Numbered from the stretch's first letter, positions 1-11,113 are shown. The stretch is 64,000 bases of DNA from Dugong dugon (GCA_030035585.1 CM057464.1:28475465-28539464), one strand, 5' to 3'. Numbers and translations: made by a program. The notes: generated by a model from the sequence alone, not told the origin.

Positions 1-760
1 GAGGGACAGAGTAGCAGGGTTAGGGGTCTGGGGACCATGCTTTCAGGGGTCATCTAGGTCAATTGGCATAACGAAGCTTATAAGAAAATGTTCTGCATCC
101 TACTTCAGTGAGTGATTTCTGGGGTCTTAAAAGCTTGCAAGCGGCCATCTAAGATGCATCGATTGGTCCCAACCACCTGGAGTAAAGGAGAATGAAGAAC
201 ACCAAAGGCAAGGAAAGTAGTAGCCCAGGAGACAGAAAGGGCCACATAAACCAGAGACTTCATCAGCCTAAGACCAGAAGAACTAGATGGTGCCTGGCTA
301 CCACCAATGACTGCCCTGACAGGGGACGCAACAGAGAGTCCCGGATGGAGCAGGAGAAAGGTGGGGTGCAGAACTCAAATTCTAGTAAGAAGACCAGACT
401 TAATGATCTGACCGAGACTGGAGGAACCCCAGAAATCATGGCCCCTGGATTCTCTATCAGCCCAGAACTAAGCCAGTTTCCAAGGCCAACTCTTCAGACA
501 GGGATTGGACTGGACTGTGGGACATAAAGTGATACTTGTGAGGAGTTTGCCTCTTAGCTCAAGTAGATACAAGAGACTAAATGGGCAGCTTCTTTCCAGA
601 GGTGAGATGGGAAGGCAGAGAGTGTTAGGAGCTGATTAAATGGACATGGGGAATCAGGGGTGGAAAGGAGGAGTGTGCTGTCACAATATGGGGAGAGCAA
701 TTAGAGTAATATAACAATGTATGTATAAATTTTTGTATGGAAAAAAATAAAAATAATAAT
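1..760 (+). mobile_element. L1 3' UTR and tail, cut by window edge
   Basis: The same 3' UTR text occurs reverse-complemented at 26.4-26.8 and 47.7-48.0 kb (for example the block reading ACTAGATGGTGCCTGGCTACC). It ends near 735 in TTTTTGTATGG and an A-rich tail. Sense is +. It is a relatively young, lineage-specific L1; the frame at 192-527 is noncoding UTR. Confidence 0.8.
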
Positions 761-764
761 AAAA

Positions 765-2600
765 AGAACTAAATAAATGTAAATACATCCCATGTTCATA
801 GGTTAGAAGAATTAATATTCTTAAGATTGCAAACCAGACAAAGACATCACAAGGCTTTTCAAGTTGGTCTAAAGATTCTACACAATTCCAGCTTCGTTTT
901 TTTGTAGAAATTAACACACCAATCCCAAAATTCATGTGCAAATGAAAAGGGTTCTGGAATAGCCAAAACAGCCTGGAATAAGAAGAACAGAGTAGGAGGA
1001 CTCACACTTCCCGATTTCAAAACTTACTACAAGATCAATTATGTGGCATGCTGGCATAAAGATGGACATATAGATCAATGGCAGAGAATTGAGAGTCCAG
1101 ATATAAACTCTTTATGGTCAGTTGGTTTCCAGCAAGGGTGCTGAGACAATTCAATGGAGAAAGAAGAGTCTTTTCGACAAATGGTGCTGGAACAATTGGC
1201 TGTCCACGTGCAAAAGAATGAAGTTGGACCTGTACCATACAATGTATATAAAAATTAACTCAAAATGGATTAAAGACCTAAATGTAAGAGCTAAAATGAT
1301 AATGTTCTTAGAAGAAAACATTGGTATAAATCTTCATAACTTTGGATTAGGCAATGATTTCTTAGATATGACACCAAAAGCGCCAGCAACAAAAAAATAA
1401 ATAAATTGGACTTCTTCAAAATAAAAACATCTGTCAGGGACAGCATCAAGAAAATAAAAAAACAGTGATTAGAATGAGAAAATATTTACACATCATCTGT
1501 CTGATAAGGATCTAGGACCCAGACTTAAAACTCAACAGTAAAAAGATAAATAACCCAATTATAAAAGGGGCAAAGGATTTGAATAGCTATTTGTCAAGGA
1601 AGATACAAGAATGACCAACAAGCACGTGAAAAGATGCTCACGGTCATTAGCCATCAGGTAAATGCAAATCAAAAACATAATGAGATACCACTCCATAACC
1701 CTTGAGTATATGGCTAAAATCAAAAGGGAGACAGTAACGGGTGCTTGTGAGGACTTGGAGAAATTGGAACTCTCATATACATTGCTGGTGGGAATGTAAA
1801 ATGGTGAAGCCCTTTTGGAAGACAGTTTGGCAGTTCTTCAAATGGTTGAACATAGGGTTATCATCCAGTAATTCCACTTCTAGATTTTCACTTGAAGAGA
1901 AGTGAAAACATATGTTCACATGAAAACTTGTATGTGAATGTTCATAGCAGCATTATTCATAACCAAAAAGTAAAGACAACCCAAGTGTCCGTCAACTAAT
2001 GAACTGATAAACAAAATGTGGTATATCCATACCAAAAAAAACACACCCCAAAACTCATTGCCATCGAGTCAATTCCAACTCATAGCGACCCTACAGGACA
2101 GAGTAGTACTGCCCTGTGGGGTTTCCAAGGAGCGGCAGGTGGATTCAAACCACCAACCTTTTGGTTAGCAGCTGAGCTCTTAACCACTGTGCCACCAGGG
2201 CTCCATATCCATACAATGAAATATTATTCATCAATGAAAAGAAATGAAGTATTGATACATAGTAACTGTGGATGAACCTTGCTAATGTTATGCTAAGTGA
2301 AAGAAGCTGGATACAAAAGGACAAATATTGTACAGTTCCATTTATATGAAATGTCCAGAACAGGAAAATCTATACAGACAGTAAATTAGTGGTTGCTAGG
2401 GATTGAGAGAATGGGGGAATGGAGAGTGACTGCTAATAGATAGAAGGTTTCTTTTCAGAGTGATGAAAATATTATATAATTAAATAATGGTGATGGTTGC
2501 ACAACTTCGTGAATTTACTAAAATCATGGAATTGTGCACTTTAGAAGGGTGAATTTTATGGTATGTAAATTATATTTCAATTTTAAAAAGGTAAAAATAA
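765..2600 (+). mobile_element. Older L1 fragment, ORF2 C-terminus and 3' UTR
   Basis: Contains a broken frame at 1122-1400 matching the L1 ORF2 C-terminal region (FDKWCWNNW, then [13 protein letters not shown]), followed by the conserved AACTGGAACTCTCAT-type 3' text and an A-rich end near 2590. It is interrupted by an AfroSINE at 2034-2204. Confidence 0.75.
2034..2204 (-). mobile_element. AfroSINE in L1, with target duplication
   Basis: A complete short AfroSINE, antisense to the window. It is flanked by ATATCCATAC at 2023-2032 and 2205-2214 inside the older L1. Confidence 0.9.
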
Positions 2601-2720
2601 AGACATGTCTGTAAAGTATTCTGTGTATGGTTGTGTCTTTGCACAAATAATACATATTGCTCTTTTTATGTGAAGATCTATCAACTGTACTTTGAGACTG
2701 AAGAGGCTTTACTTATGAAT

Positions 2721-2885
2721 AAAAAAAAACCAAACCCATTGCTGTCTAGTTGATTCTGACTCACAGTGACCCTATAGGACACAGTAGAGCTGCCCCACAG
2801 ACTTTCCAAGGACCGGCTGGTGGATTCAAACTGCCTACCTTTTGGTTAGCAGCCAAGCTCTTAACCACTATGCCACCAGGGCTCC
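2721..2885 (-). mobile_element. AfroSINE
   Basis: Starts with the reversed A/T tail (A9CCAAACCCATTGCTG) and ends CCACCAGGGCTCC, the reversed tRNA-like head. It lies 180 bases upstream of a KIAA0319 exon. Flanking TTACTTATGAAT and TTACTCAAGAAT are an imperfect target duplication. Confidence 0.85.
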
Positions 2886-3062
2886 TTACTCAAGAATAGA
2901 AACCGATAAAATTTCTTGGCCCACAGAATGTGCCCTTGCATCCTTGCCAAGCTACAGAACTGTAGCGGTGTGCGTCTTCATAGGTTACATGGCTGAGTGC
3001 ACATGTCCTGGTGGTCATCTGCCTGACTGTGTGGCTGTTCTCTCTCATTGTCTCCTCTGCAG

Positions 3063-3205
3063 CGCCATGATTGTGTTTTATGTACAGAGTGGAAAGCCTT
3101 TCAAGGTTATCAATGCTGCTGAAGTGGCCCAAAATCTGCACGTGCAGCTCTCAAAGGAGAAGGCCAACTTCTTGCTTTTCAAGGTCTTCAGGATTGGCAC
3201 AGCAG
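3063..3205 (+). CDS. KIAA0319: KIAA0319 exon, juxtamembrane ectodomain (intact)
   Basis: Coding exon of KIAA0319, a type I plasma-membrane glycoprotein with MANEC and PKD domains implicated in neuronal migration and axon growth. It has a TCTGCAG acceptor and a GTATGT donor. The 143 bases read as one codon-completing base, 47 open codons and one trailing base. The peptide runs from AMIVFYVQSGKPF through LSKEKANFLLFKV to a terminal Thr-Ala-Gly. As I recall the human protein, this matches the stretch IVFYVQ...LSKEKADFLLFKV just before the Cys-rich segment. The preceding PKD exons lie left of the window. The exon itself shows no damage, unlike the four that follow it. Confidence 0.9.
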
Positions 3206-3451
3206 GTATGTCCTCTACAGGAATATTCTAAGAGAATCAGACTTACCAGTCATGGGTAAATTTTGTTGGCACAGATTGAGGAATGATATGTGTGTGAACA
3301 TATTCACGTTCACATCCAGGGACTCATTTTGCACTTATTTCTCCAGTAGGCTTCCTGTAACACGTTTGGCATCTACTCTTTGTCTTTAAGGGAAACTGGA
3401 AAGGAATATTGGTTATGAGTCAGTTTTTAAAACTATACTCACAGATAATGG

Positions 3452-3871
3452 TGTTATGAATTGAATTGTGTCCTCCAAAAATACGTGTTGTAAATTCTAA
3501 ACACCTATACCTGTGGATATAATCCCATTTGGGCATAGAACTTTCTTTGTTATGTTAATGAGGACATATCAGTGTAGGGTGTGTTCTTAAGCCAATCACC
3601 TTTGAGATATAAAATGAGCAGATTAGGCACAGAGAAGGGGGCACAAATGGAGGGGAAGATACATGCCACATGATGATCCTCAAGGAACCAAGGAAGAGAA
3701 GCTGAAGTAGATAAGGATTTTCCCCCAGAGGAGATAGAGAAAGCCCTCCCTTAGAGCTGGTACCCTGAATTGGGAATTCTAGCCTCCTAAATTGTGAGAA
3801 AATAAATTTCTGTTGGTTAAAGCCACCCATTTTTGGTATTTCTGTTATAGTACCACTAGGTAACTAAGACA
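3452..3871 (+). repeat. Solo LTR, MaLR-like
   Basis: A 420-bp element starting TGTTATGAATTGAATTGTG and ending AACTAAGACA (TG...CA), flanked by the 5-bp duplication AATGG (3447-3451 and 3872-3876). It contains an AATAAATTTCTGT polyadenylation-type block. No internal retroviral genes remain. Confidence 0.8.
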
Positions 3872-5161
3872 AATGGTCATTATCAGGAATTGCATATTTA
3901 AGCTGTCAGCATTCTTAAAGATAGGTTAAGTATTATTGGCTGAAAAAGCCATGTTTATATAATTTGTTTACCTGGACATCTTTCATACCTTTGTTTCTGA
4001 TGATGCTGTCGTACAGACTATTGAAAGTTTAAGACAGCATATAAGTGCCTTCTAGTTGTACCTCTTTTCATAGCTCTTGCTTATCACCCTTCCTGGGCAC
4101 CAAAGTGATTCATAGGTGTGGATGGAAATATGGTTTCTGTCCAAGGTCCCTTTCTTCATCCTATGAAAGCAAACCCAAACCTGTTGCTGTGGAGCTGATT
4201 CTGACTCATAGCGACCTGATGGGACAGAGTAGAACTGTCCTGTAGCATTTCCAAGGCTGTAACTCTTTATGGAAGCAGACTGCCACATCTTTCTCCCGTG
4301 GAGTGGCTGGTGGGTTCTAACTACCAACCTTTCAGTTAGCAGCTGAGCACTTAACCACTCTACTGCAAGGTCACACTACATTAACTGTTTTATGAGAACA
4401 TGAATCCCTTATGGTGAAGTGGTAATTTCAATAGATGCTTGAACATGACATTTACAAGGGACATGATATTGTCTGGGCAGTAAAATTAATTTTTTTTCAG
4501 ATATATATCTATTTACAATTGAAATTCTCAACTATAATGTCGAATAATTTAATTTTTTAATTCTTTTGTTCTAGCTACAAAAGTAATATGTTTATCATAG
4601 GAAATTTTCAATATCCAGAAAAGCACAAAGGACAAAGTCCTTTAGATCTAGACTCTAGAATTCCTACCCAAAGATAATTTCTGTTAATATTCTGATGTAT
4701 TTCCTTCCAGTTCCTGTCTCTAGAAATATTTAATAAAATTAGGATAATTTGATAAATATTTTTAATCTGCTTTTTAACTTCAAATTATATCATGAACATT
4801 TTCTTAAATTGTTTATCATTTCTCTTCAATAAGATGTTTATGGCTGCATAGTACCCCACCATGGGGTTTATGCAACTAGTCCTCCATTCATGGCTGTTAA
4901 GGTTGATTTTAAATAATACTCCAATGTAGATAAATCTTTGGGCTTATCCCCAATTATTTTTACTGGACAAATTCTTAGAATTTATTTTAAGAATTTTAGA
5001 ATTAGGCCGGAGGGTGCTACATTTTGGCTACATTTTAAGGCTTTTGCCACAAGGTATAGATGGACTCTTTTCTGCCATTGCCATAGAAGATGGGAGAGAA
5101 GCTGAAGCCAGGGGTTTCCCTTCCCTCCGTGGTCACCTCGGCCCTACTCACCTCGCTGCAC
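3872..5161 (+). other. KIAA0319 intron
   Basis: Apart from the AfroSINE at 4164-4367, it holds an ancient interspersed repeat (about 4520-4990, similar in text to 45.45-45.97 kb). No coding signal is seen. Confidence 0.5.
4164..4367 (-). mobile_element. AfroSINE, long variant
   Basis: Reversed AfroSINE carrying the extra middle block (GGAAGCAGACTGCCACATC) seen also at 18976 and 23228. Its head has decayed. Confidence 0.8.
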
Positions 5162-5284
5162 GTTGTCTTCTAAAGTGTTCCGGCCAAGGTCACTGTGACC
5201 CCATCACAAAACGCTGCGTTTGCTCTCAGTTATGGATGGAGAATCTGATACAGTGTTATATCCGGGACTGGGAGAGTAACTGTG
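5162..5284 (+). CDS. KIAA0319: KIAA0319 C6 cysteine-rich exon with abnormal acceptor
   Basis: This 123-base exon (2 + 40 codons + 1) encodes the extracellular Cys-rich C6 segment next to the membrane: CLLKCSGQGHC, then a KRCVCSQLWMEN stretch, ending in ESNC. The donor GTGAGT is good. The preceding intron starts GTATGT and needs this exon to begin GTTGTCTTC, but the two bases before that are AC (5160-5161) instead of AG, although a pyrimidine-rich tract is present. The nearest downstream AG (5174-5175) would remove 14 bases and shift the frame. Seven cysteines are coded: the six expected and an extra one at 5254-5256 (Gln-Cys-Tyr, where human has Arg as I recall). Identity is secure; function of the exon is doubtful. 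Confidence 0.85.
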
Positions 5285-5629
5285 GTGAGTTCTAGTGCGG
5301 TGGTAGCTTTCCTTGAGGAGCTTGATGACAGCCTATTCTGTAATACCAGAAATATATAAACATTCAGCCCTTTTCTTACAGGAAACCAGGTGAACTCCTG
5401 GCTCACTTGGTAGTGAGTTAAGATCTTCTCTGCAGTGCACTATGCTATTAATACCTTGGGGGGTATGCTTTCACTTTTCCATAAAACTTTTAATGAGGAA
5501 ATTCACTTTGGCAGAGCAGATTTGGCTAACAACTGTTGGCCTGTCTAAGAAAGAGTCTCTGTAGGCCATGTGGGCTGCATTCCCATGCTGAACCTGCCTT
5601 GGTTTAGGCTCAGTGTGGCCTTCTGGGGA

Positions 5630-5840
5630 GTCCCTGAGTGATGTAAATGGTTAATGCGCTTGGCTGCTAATCAGAAGGTTGAAGGTTTGAGTTCACCCAG
5701 AGGCATCTCAGAAGAAAAGTCCTGGTGATCTACTTCTGAAAAATCAGCCATCGAAGACCCTATGGAGCACAGTTCTGCTCTTACACACATGGGGTCACCG
5801 TGAGTCAGTCGATTCGACAGCAAATGGTTTTTGTTTTTTC
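5630..5840 (+). mobile_element. AfroSINE, 'GTCCCTG' head variant
   Basis: Sense copy beginning GGGGAGTCCCTGAGTGATG, with the middle GGTGATCTACTTCTGAAAAATC block and tail GTCAGTCGATTCGACAGCAAATGG plus a T-rich end. It lies in the intron between the C6 and transmembrane exons. Confidence 0.85.
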
Positions 5841-6274
5841 TTGGTGGCCATCTGGTGAAATGCTTCCTAGCGCAGACTTGCTGGAATCAGATGAAGAAGA
5901 GAATTGGGCCCACTTTTTCAGGCTGTCCACCTAAGCAAGAACCAAAAACTAGAGCCACAGCCTCAGCAGGCCAAGCTGGTACCCTTAGTTCAGTTCTGGG
6001 GAGAAATCTATATTCGAATGCCAGTCTACTTCTAAGAGCAAATCTGCTGTCTTGGGGATCCACATGGAAATGATTGGCAGGGAAGATCATAAGCGTTTAC
6101 TGCCAAATTATGCTCCCACTCAGTGTTACAGAAGAAAGCTGGACCCTGGATCATTACTCCAAGGAGATTATATAGTGCTCAATAGAGTTAAACTTTGTGT
6201 TTTTGCTCGCTGGGTTTCTCTGTTCCTGAAGTGCTGTTGCAAAGCTTTTTAACATTGGGTTCCTGCAAAGATGT

Positions 6275-6766
6275 TATCATGGATTGAATTATGTCCCCCA
6301 AAAAATGTGTATATCAGTTTGGCTGGGCCATGATTCCCGGTATTGTGTGATTTTCCTATATGTTGTAAATCCTGCCTCTATGATGTTAATGAGGGAGGAT
6401 GGGCGGCAGTTGTGTTAGTGAGGTAGGACTCAATCTACAAGATTGGATTGTGTCCTGAGACAATCTCTTGAGTTAAAAGACAGAAGTGGGGGCTGGTGGG
6501 GGGATACAGACAGGGACACCTCAAACCACCAAGAAAGCAGTGCCAGGAGCAGAGCGTGTCCCTTGGACCCAGGGTCCCTGCACGGAGAAGCTCCTAGTCC
6601 AGGGGAACATTGATGGGAAGGCCGACAGAGAGAGAAGGCCTTCCCCTGGAGCTGATGCCCTGAATTTGGACTTTTAGCCTACTTTACTGTGAAGAAATAA
6701 ATTTCTCTTTGTTAAAGCTATCCACTTGTGGTATTTCTGTTGTAGCAGCACTAGATGACTAAGACA
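6275..6766 (+). repeat. Solo LTR, MaLR-like
   Basis: A 492-bp LTR of the same family as that at 3452, ending GATGACTAAGACA, with the 5-bp duplication GATGT at 6270-6274 and 6767-6771. The first base pair has mutated from TG to TA. The frame at 6486-6677 is LTR sequence, not a gene. Confidence 0.8.
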
Positions 6767-8530
6767 GATGTGGAGGGGATGAAGATCAGCTCTTTTCTGA
6801 ATTGCTGTCTGGGTCCATGGGAAGCATCTTCATGCCACAGGCAGCTCTACTGGTGCATCAATTGCTTCATTAAAATCAAGCCAGAACTTTTATTAGGGGG
6901 TGGGGAGGATTGTGATTATTTTGATTCTGGAATGAATATTTTGATGTGCCATAAATAGGAGTATAAGAGGTATTACTTTGTCTTTTTAAATTATTCCTTC
7001 TCTACCTGATTCAACAACTTTTTTTACAATTAAAAAATTTTTTTTATTTTTACTGTAGTAAAAAAATATGTATATATAAACCACAATATTTAAAGCATTA
7101 CTTTTTAATTGATTGATTTTATTTATTCAGACTATTCTGTTCTCAAGTTAGCATGAAATAGATGCTCTGTGAGGTCCTTGAACCATTTGGGCATCTATGG
7201 GGTGCTTTTTTTTTTCTTTAATGGGATGGTTTTAAGTTGTTGTTGCTTTATTTGTATTTTATTTTGCTTATTATGCCCTGCTACCAGCCTGACAAGGTGC
7301 TGTCAACACCATAGATGGCCTTTGCTTATAAGGATGCAGAGATATTCACTGTGAATCATCTAGTTGTTTTGCAAATAGTATATAACTTTGTCCACTCTGG
7401 TTTTCTTGTTTTTCAGAGTGGAGTATATTCTATGTGGCAATGTTGGCTTTTACGCTTACAGTGCTAACAGGGGGTTTAACTTGACTTTGCATCTGCTGCT
7501 GTAAGAGGTACTGGTGGGCTTGTTTATTTATTTGTTTGAAATAAAGACACCTCATTAAATGTGACATGACAGCTTTGGTAGCTTTTGCCTGCATTGGTTA
7601 AAGTGCTAAACTGTTTGACAATCACTTTTTTATGAAGACATACTAGATGTTAAAAGTACTTTATATATGCACTCCACATATACACACACATAAGGCATGT
7701 GTGTCTAGGTAAAGGCAGTAATGCCAGAGGTAGGTTTTTCTCTTTACCACTCTTACATTTTCTAGGAGGTTCAGTGATTCTATATCAAATCTAATGCTCT
7801 TTTCTATCAGTCTCATGTTCTGTTCACTAGATCAGTACCTAAGTGGCCTGACTAAATAGCCCTCGGTAGAGCAAAGAGTTCTAGGAATATACTAGCACAA
7901 ATAATGGACTTTAATTATTTTAATTATATGAAGCAAAAATCAAATCTGCTTGAATCCAGCTCTTTTAATAAATGGGAAACTTTAAGCGAGGTAATAATAC
8001 CACTAAAGAGAAGTTTTGCTCTAGGTTTTCCTTTTTTCTTTTTCCTTTGTCATTGGAGCTGACTTCCGAGGAGCCCCAAGCAGCCTCTTCAGCAGACTCT
8101 TCCAGAAACCTGTGCCCAGCCCTCTGTGAGGAGATTTGTAGGGACGGTGATTACTCAAGTCCTTAGAAGAACTTGTGGAGTCTGCTTTTCTATATGAAAC
8201 ATTATAACTGCTCTGCAAAGAACGTGGGGTAAAAAATAATGGGTTTACCATAATTAATAGTTCCTTTTCAGAAATCACGTACACTTTTATTTGATTACTT
8301 TCTCAAAGGAAAGCCTGATAAAAGAGAACCAGCCACAAACACTTAGGCAGAGGCCTAAATTCCATTAAGTTATCCCAGAAGCATCTGGGGAGATGGCCAC
8401 CCTACTATGCATGACTTTAAAAATTCTGCATCTTTGTGCCATGAATCAAGTAGATGATGGTGGTGGTGATGACTGTGAACATTTATTAATATTTTCCATT
8501 GTCATTAATGGTTCTAAGCACTTCATATAT
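6767..8530 (+). other. KIAA0319 introns flanking the TM exon
   Basis: Apart from the exon at 7417-7507 this stretch is A/T-rich unique intron with no confident repeat or regulatory call. Confidence 0.4.
7417..7507 (+). CDS. KIAA0319: KIAA0319 transmembrane exon with in-frame TGA
   Basis: The 91-base exon follows TTTTTCAG and is followed by GTACTG, a weak but possible donor. It encodes the single membrane-spanning helix: EWSIFYVAMLAFTLTVLTGG, then Leu-Thr, a TGA stop at 7482-7484, and LCICCCKR, the palmitoylation-type Cys cluster and stop-transfer arginine. Human has Trp (TGG) at the stop position as I recall, so one G-to-A change explains it. Translation would end inside the membrane helix with no cytosolic tail. 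Phase agrees with both neighbouring exons, so the stop is not a framing artefact. Confidence 0.88.
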
Positions 8531-8750
8531 ATGTATATATATATATTTTTTTTTATTGTGGTAAATATATATGTAACAAAACATTTGCCATTTCAACATT
8601 CTTCACATGTACAATTCAGTGATATTGTGTTCACCATGTTGTGCAGCCATCACCATTCTCCGTTTCTAAATTTTTCCATCACCCTTAACAGAAGCTCAGT
8701 GTCTCCTAAGCAATAACTCCCTCTTTCCCCCTCCCTGCCACCCTGTATTA
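8531..8750 (-). mobile_element. Old L1 3' UTR fragment
   Basis: Reversed L1 3' text (ATTGTGGTAAATATATATG, then TGTACAATTCAGTGATATTG) beginning with T-rich sequence. Similar fragments lie at 25.9 and 36.7 kb. Confidence 0.7.
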
Positions 8751-8754
8751 TCTT

Positions 8755-8930
8755 ATTTAGTCCTCCCATGCACATATAAGACTGTTCTTACTCCCATTTT
8801 ACAGATGAGGACATGGAGGCACAGAAGGGTCAACTAATTTTCTCAAAGTCACCCAACTAGTAAGTGCTATACCCAGGATTCAAACCCTTGGGTCAGAGGC
8901 CCATGTTCCTAATCATCAAGCTACTGAGAA
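8755..8930 (+). repeat. MIR-type SINE
   Basis: Recognisable MIR core: CCCATTTTACAGATGAGGAC, then TCAAAGTCACCCAACTAG. An ancient mammalian-wide element. Confidence 0.75.
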
Positions 8931-9127
8931 AATTGCCTTTGTGCTATGTAATATCTGTTTGTTCCTTGCAGACCTTAGCATGGTTTTGATGTGTGTTTGC
9001 AAATAATCCTCTATAGCATAGGAAGAGGCACATAGGCCCAACCCAGTTGTTGTTTTCATATATTGTGAAAAAGTGGAAGACTGGGTTGTTGCCGATTATT
9101 CAGGGAATTGACTGTAATCTTATTTTT

Positions 9128-9900
9128 TTAATTAATTAATTATTTTGAATATTTTATTATGTTTTAAGTGAATGTTTACACAGCAAATTAGATTCCCACT
9201 CAACAATTCATATACAAACTGTTCTGTGACATTGGTTACGATCCCTGCAATGTGTCAGCACTCTCCCCTTTCTACCGTGTCTGCCCTGTTTCCATCCATC
9301 CAGTTTCTCTGCCCCTCCTTGCCTTCTCACCTTTGTTTTTGGGTAAATGTTGACCATTTAATGTCGTGTAAATGTTTAAAGGAACACATTCTTCCTGGGT
9401 GTTATTGTTTATTTTATAGGCCAATTTATTATTTGGCTGAAAGGTGACCTCCAGGAGTGGCTTCAGTTCGAGGTTAGAAGGGTGTCTCAGCGCGATAATC
9501 TTGGGGGTTCCTCTAGTCTCTATCAGCCTAGTAAGTCTGGTCTTTTTTTTTATGAATTTGAGTTTTGTTCTACCTTTTGCTCCCATTCTAACTGGGACCT
9601 TCTGTTGTGTCCATGGTCAGAATGGTCAGTCAGAATGGTTGGTGGCCAGCACCATCTAGTTTTTCTGGTCTCAAGCTAGAAGAGGCTGTGGTTCATGTGG
9701 GCCATTATTCATGTGGACTGATTTCTTCCTTGAGTCTTTGGTTTCCTTTACACTCCTTTGCTCCAGACAGGAAGAGACTAATAATTGTATCTTAGATGCC
9801 TGCTCACAAGTTTTTAAGACCCCAAACACTACTCACCAGACTAGGATTGTAGAACATTATCTTTATGAATTGTTAGGCCAGTTTATCTAGTTGACCCCTT
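9128..9900 (-). mobile_element. L1 3' UTR, lineage-specific family
   Basis: Reversed L1 3' end: T-rich start, AGTGAATGTTTACACAGCAAA, then the same UTR blocks as at 26.2 and 47.4 kb. It ends near GTTGACCCC. All open frames here (9172-9795) are UTR. Confidence 0.75.
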
Positions 9901-10379
9901 GGGTTTTTTTTGTTCTTGGTGTTTTGTTTTCTGATTGGTAGTTCATGACATCTTTTCCTTCCTTCATCTTTGGAAATTCCAGTGTAGTATAATTTCAGGG
10001 AGGGAGCTTGCTCATCTAGCTTTTTCTGAGTAAGAAATTATTCATGGAGAAAAGCTCTCTGGGCCAGCACACAGGTATTGAGGATTATTCTAAAAGTTTC
10101 TGGCACCTTTACCTGAGGTGTGGCTGAGGTCTTGCAGTTAGGTGGCTGATAGTGGTGTGGCCATTCCTACTCCTACATCTGTTTCTTCAAGATGCGTGAT
10201 ATATCTCTATCTTCCTGAACTCAGACCTGGTCTTGCATATTGTTATTATTAATAAAAGATGCCAATTATTAAATATTAAGGGCAAAACATTTCCTTTAGT
10301 GCCCTCAACATATTTTAAATCCTGGATCCCAGTTACCTTTCTGATAATCTGAGTTAAACTTTTTCATTGTTTCTTTCAG

Positions 10380-10467
10380 ACAAAAAAGGACTAAAATAAG
10401 GAAAAAACCAAAGTGCACCGTTTTGGATAACATGGATGAACAGGAGAAAATGGAGCTGAGGCCCAAG
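10380..10467 (+). CDS. KIAA0319: KIAA0319 cytosolic-tail exon (proximal)
   Basis: The 88-base exon has a TTTCTTTCAG acceptor and a GTAAGA donor. It completes an Arg codon and reads QKRTKIRKKPKCTVLDNMDE followed by QEKMELRPK, the membrane-proximal basic part of the tail. Two oddities stand out. First, the tyrosine of the human YTIL clathrin/AP-2 sorting motif is Cys here (TGC 10414-10416). Second, the exon ends in phase 0 (...AGG CCC AAG), whereas the next exon starts with the last two bases of a Gly codon. Human has Lys-Tyr-Gly-Ile at this joint, so about four bases (TATG) appear to be missing from the exon end. Confidence 0.87.
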
Positions 10468-10799
10468 GTAAGACAGTATCCAAGATGATTTCCTGGTACT
10501 TAAAATTATTTTTAATCCAGGTGTTTGCCTGAGAGTTATCTTGGTTGAGAGTGAGAACAGGCTTGAGTCAGCTCTTTGGGATGGTACAGTGAGGCTGGGA
10601 TTCAGTCATGGAAAACAACTTACATCACCCCTGAGAGATATGCTACCCGGGAGGCAACAGTTATAAATGTAATGAAATTTTGGCAAAGGATTTTGAGGCA
10701 TTAATGGTAAGTGATATGCAAATCCTGTTATCAGTTGAGCATCTACCAAAAAACCCCAGGGCAAAGGCTGCTTTTCAAGCAGAGGTGTTACCAGGGCCT

Positions 10800-11113
10800 G
10801 GCTTTACTCATGTTAGCTGGGGAGTCACCTCATAGCGACCCCAGGCACAACAGAACATAATGCCATCTCTATGAGGATGAGACTGTTGTGATCCACAGGG
10901 TTTTCATTAGCTGGTTTTTGGAAGTAGATCATCAGTCCTTTCTTCTTAGTCTGTCTTAGTCTGGAAGCTCCACTGAAACCTGTTCAGCATCATAGCAACA
11001 CACAGGCCTCCACTGACAGGTGGTGGCTGTGCATGAGGTACACTGGCCAGGAATCAAACCAAGGTCTACCTCATGGGAGGCGAAAATTCTACCACTGAAC
11101 CACCACTGCCCTC
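10800..11113 (-). mobile_element. tRNA-Gly-headed composite SINE
   Basis: In - strand sense it starts with a tRNA-Gly-like head (GGTTCAGTGGTAGAATTTTCGCC, first 20 bases decisive), then a middle block shared with RTE 5' sequence, then a short RTE-like tail. Sister copies are at 35075 and 46027. Confidence 0.75.

Noticed and set aside
192-527. A 111-codon + strand ORF at the window start
   Set aside because: L1 3' UTR sequence, also present reversed at 26.5 and 47.7 kb.
5160-5161. U12-type AT-AC intron explaining the AC acceptor
   Set aside because: The donor is GTATGT rather than ATATCC, and the orthologous intron is an ordinary GT-AG intron as far as I recall.
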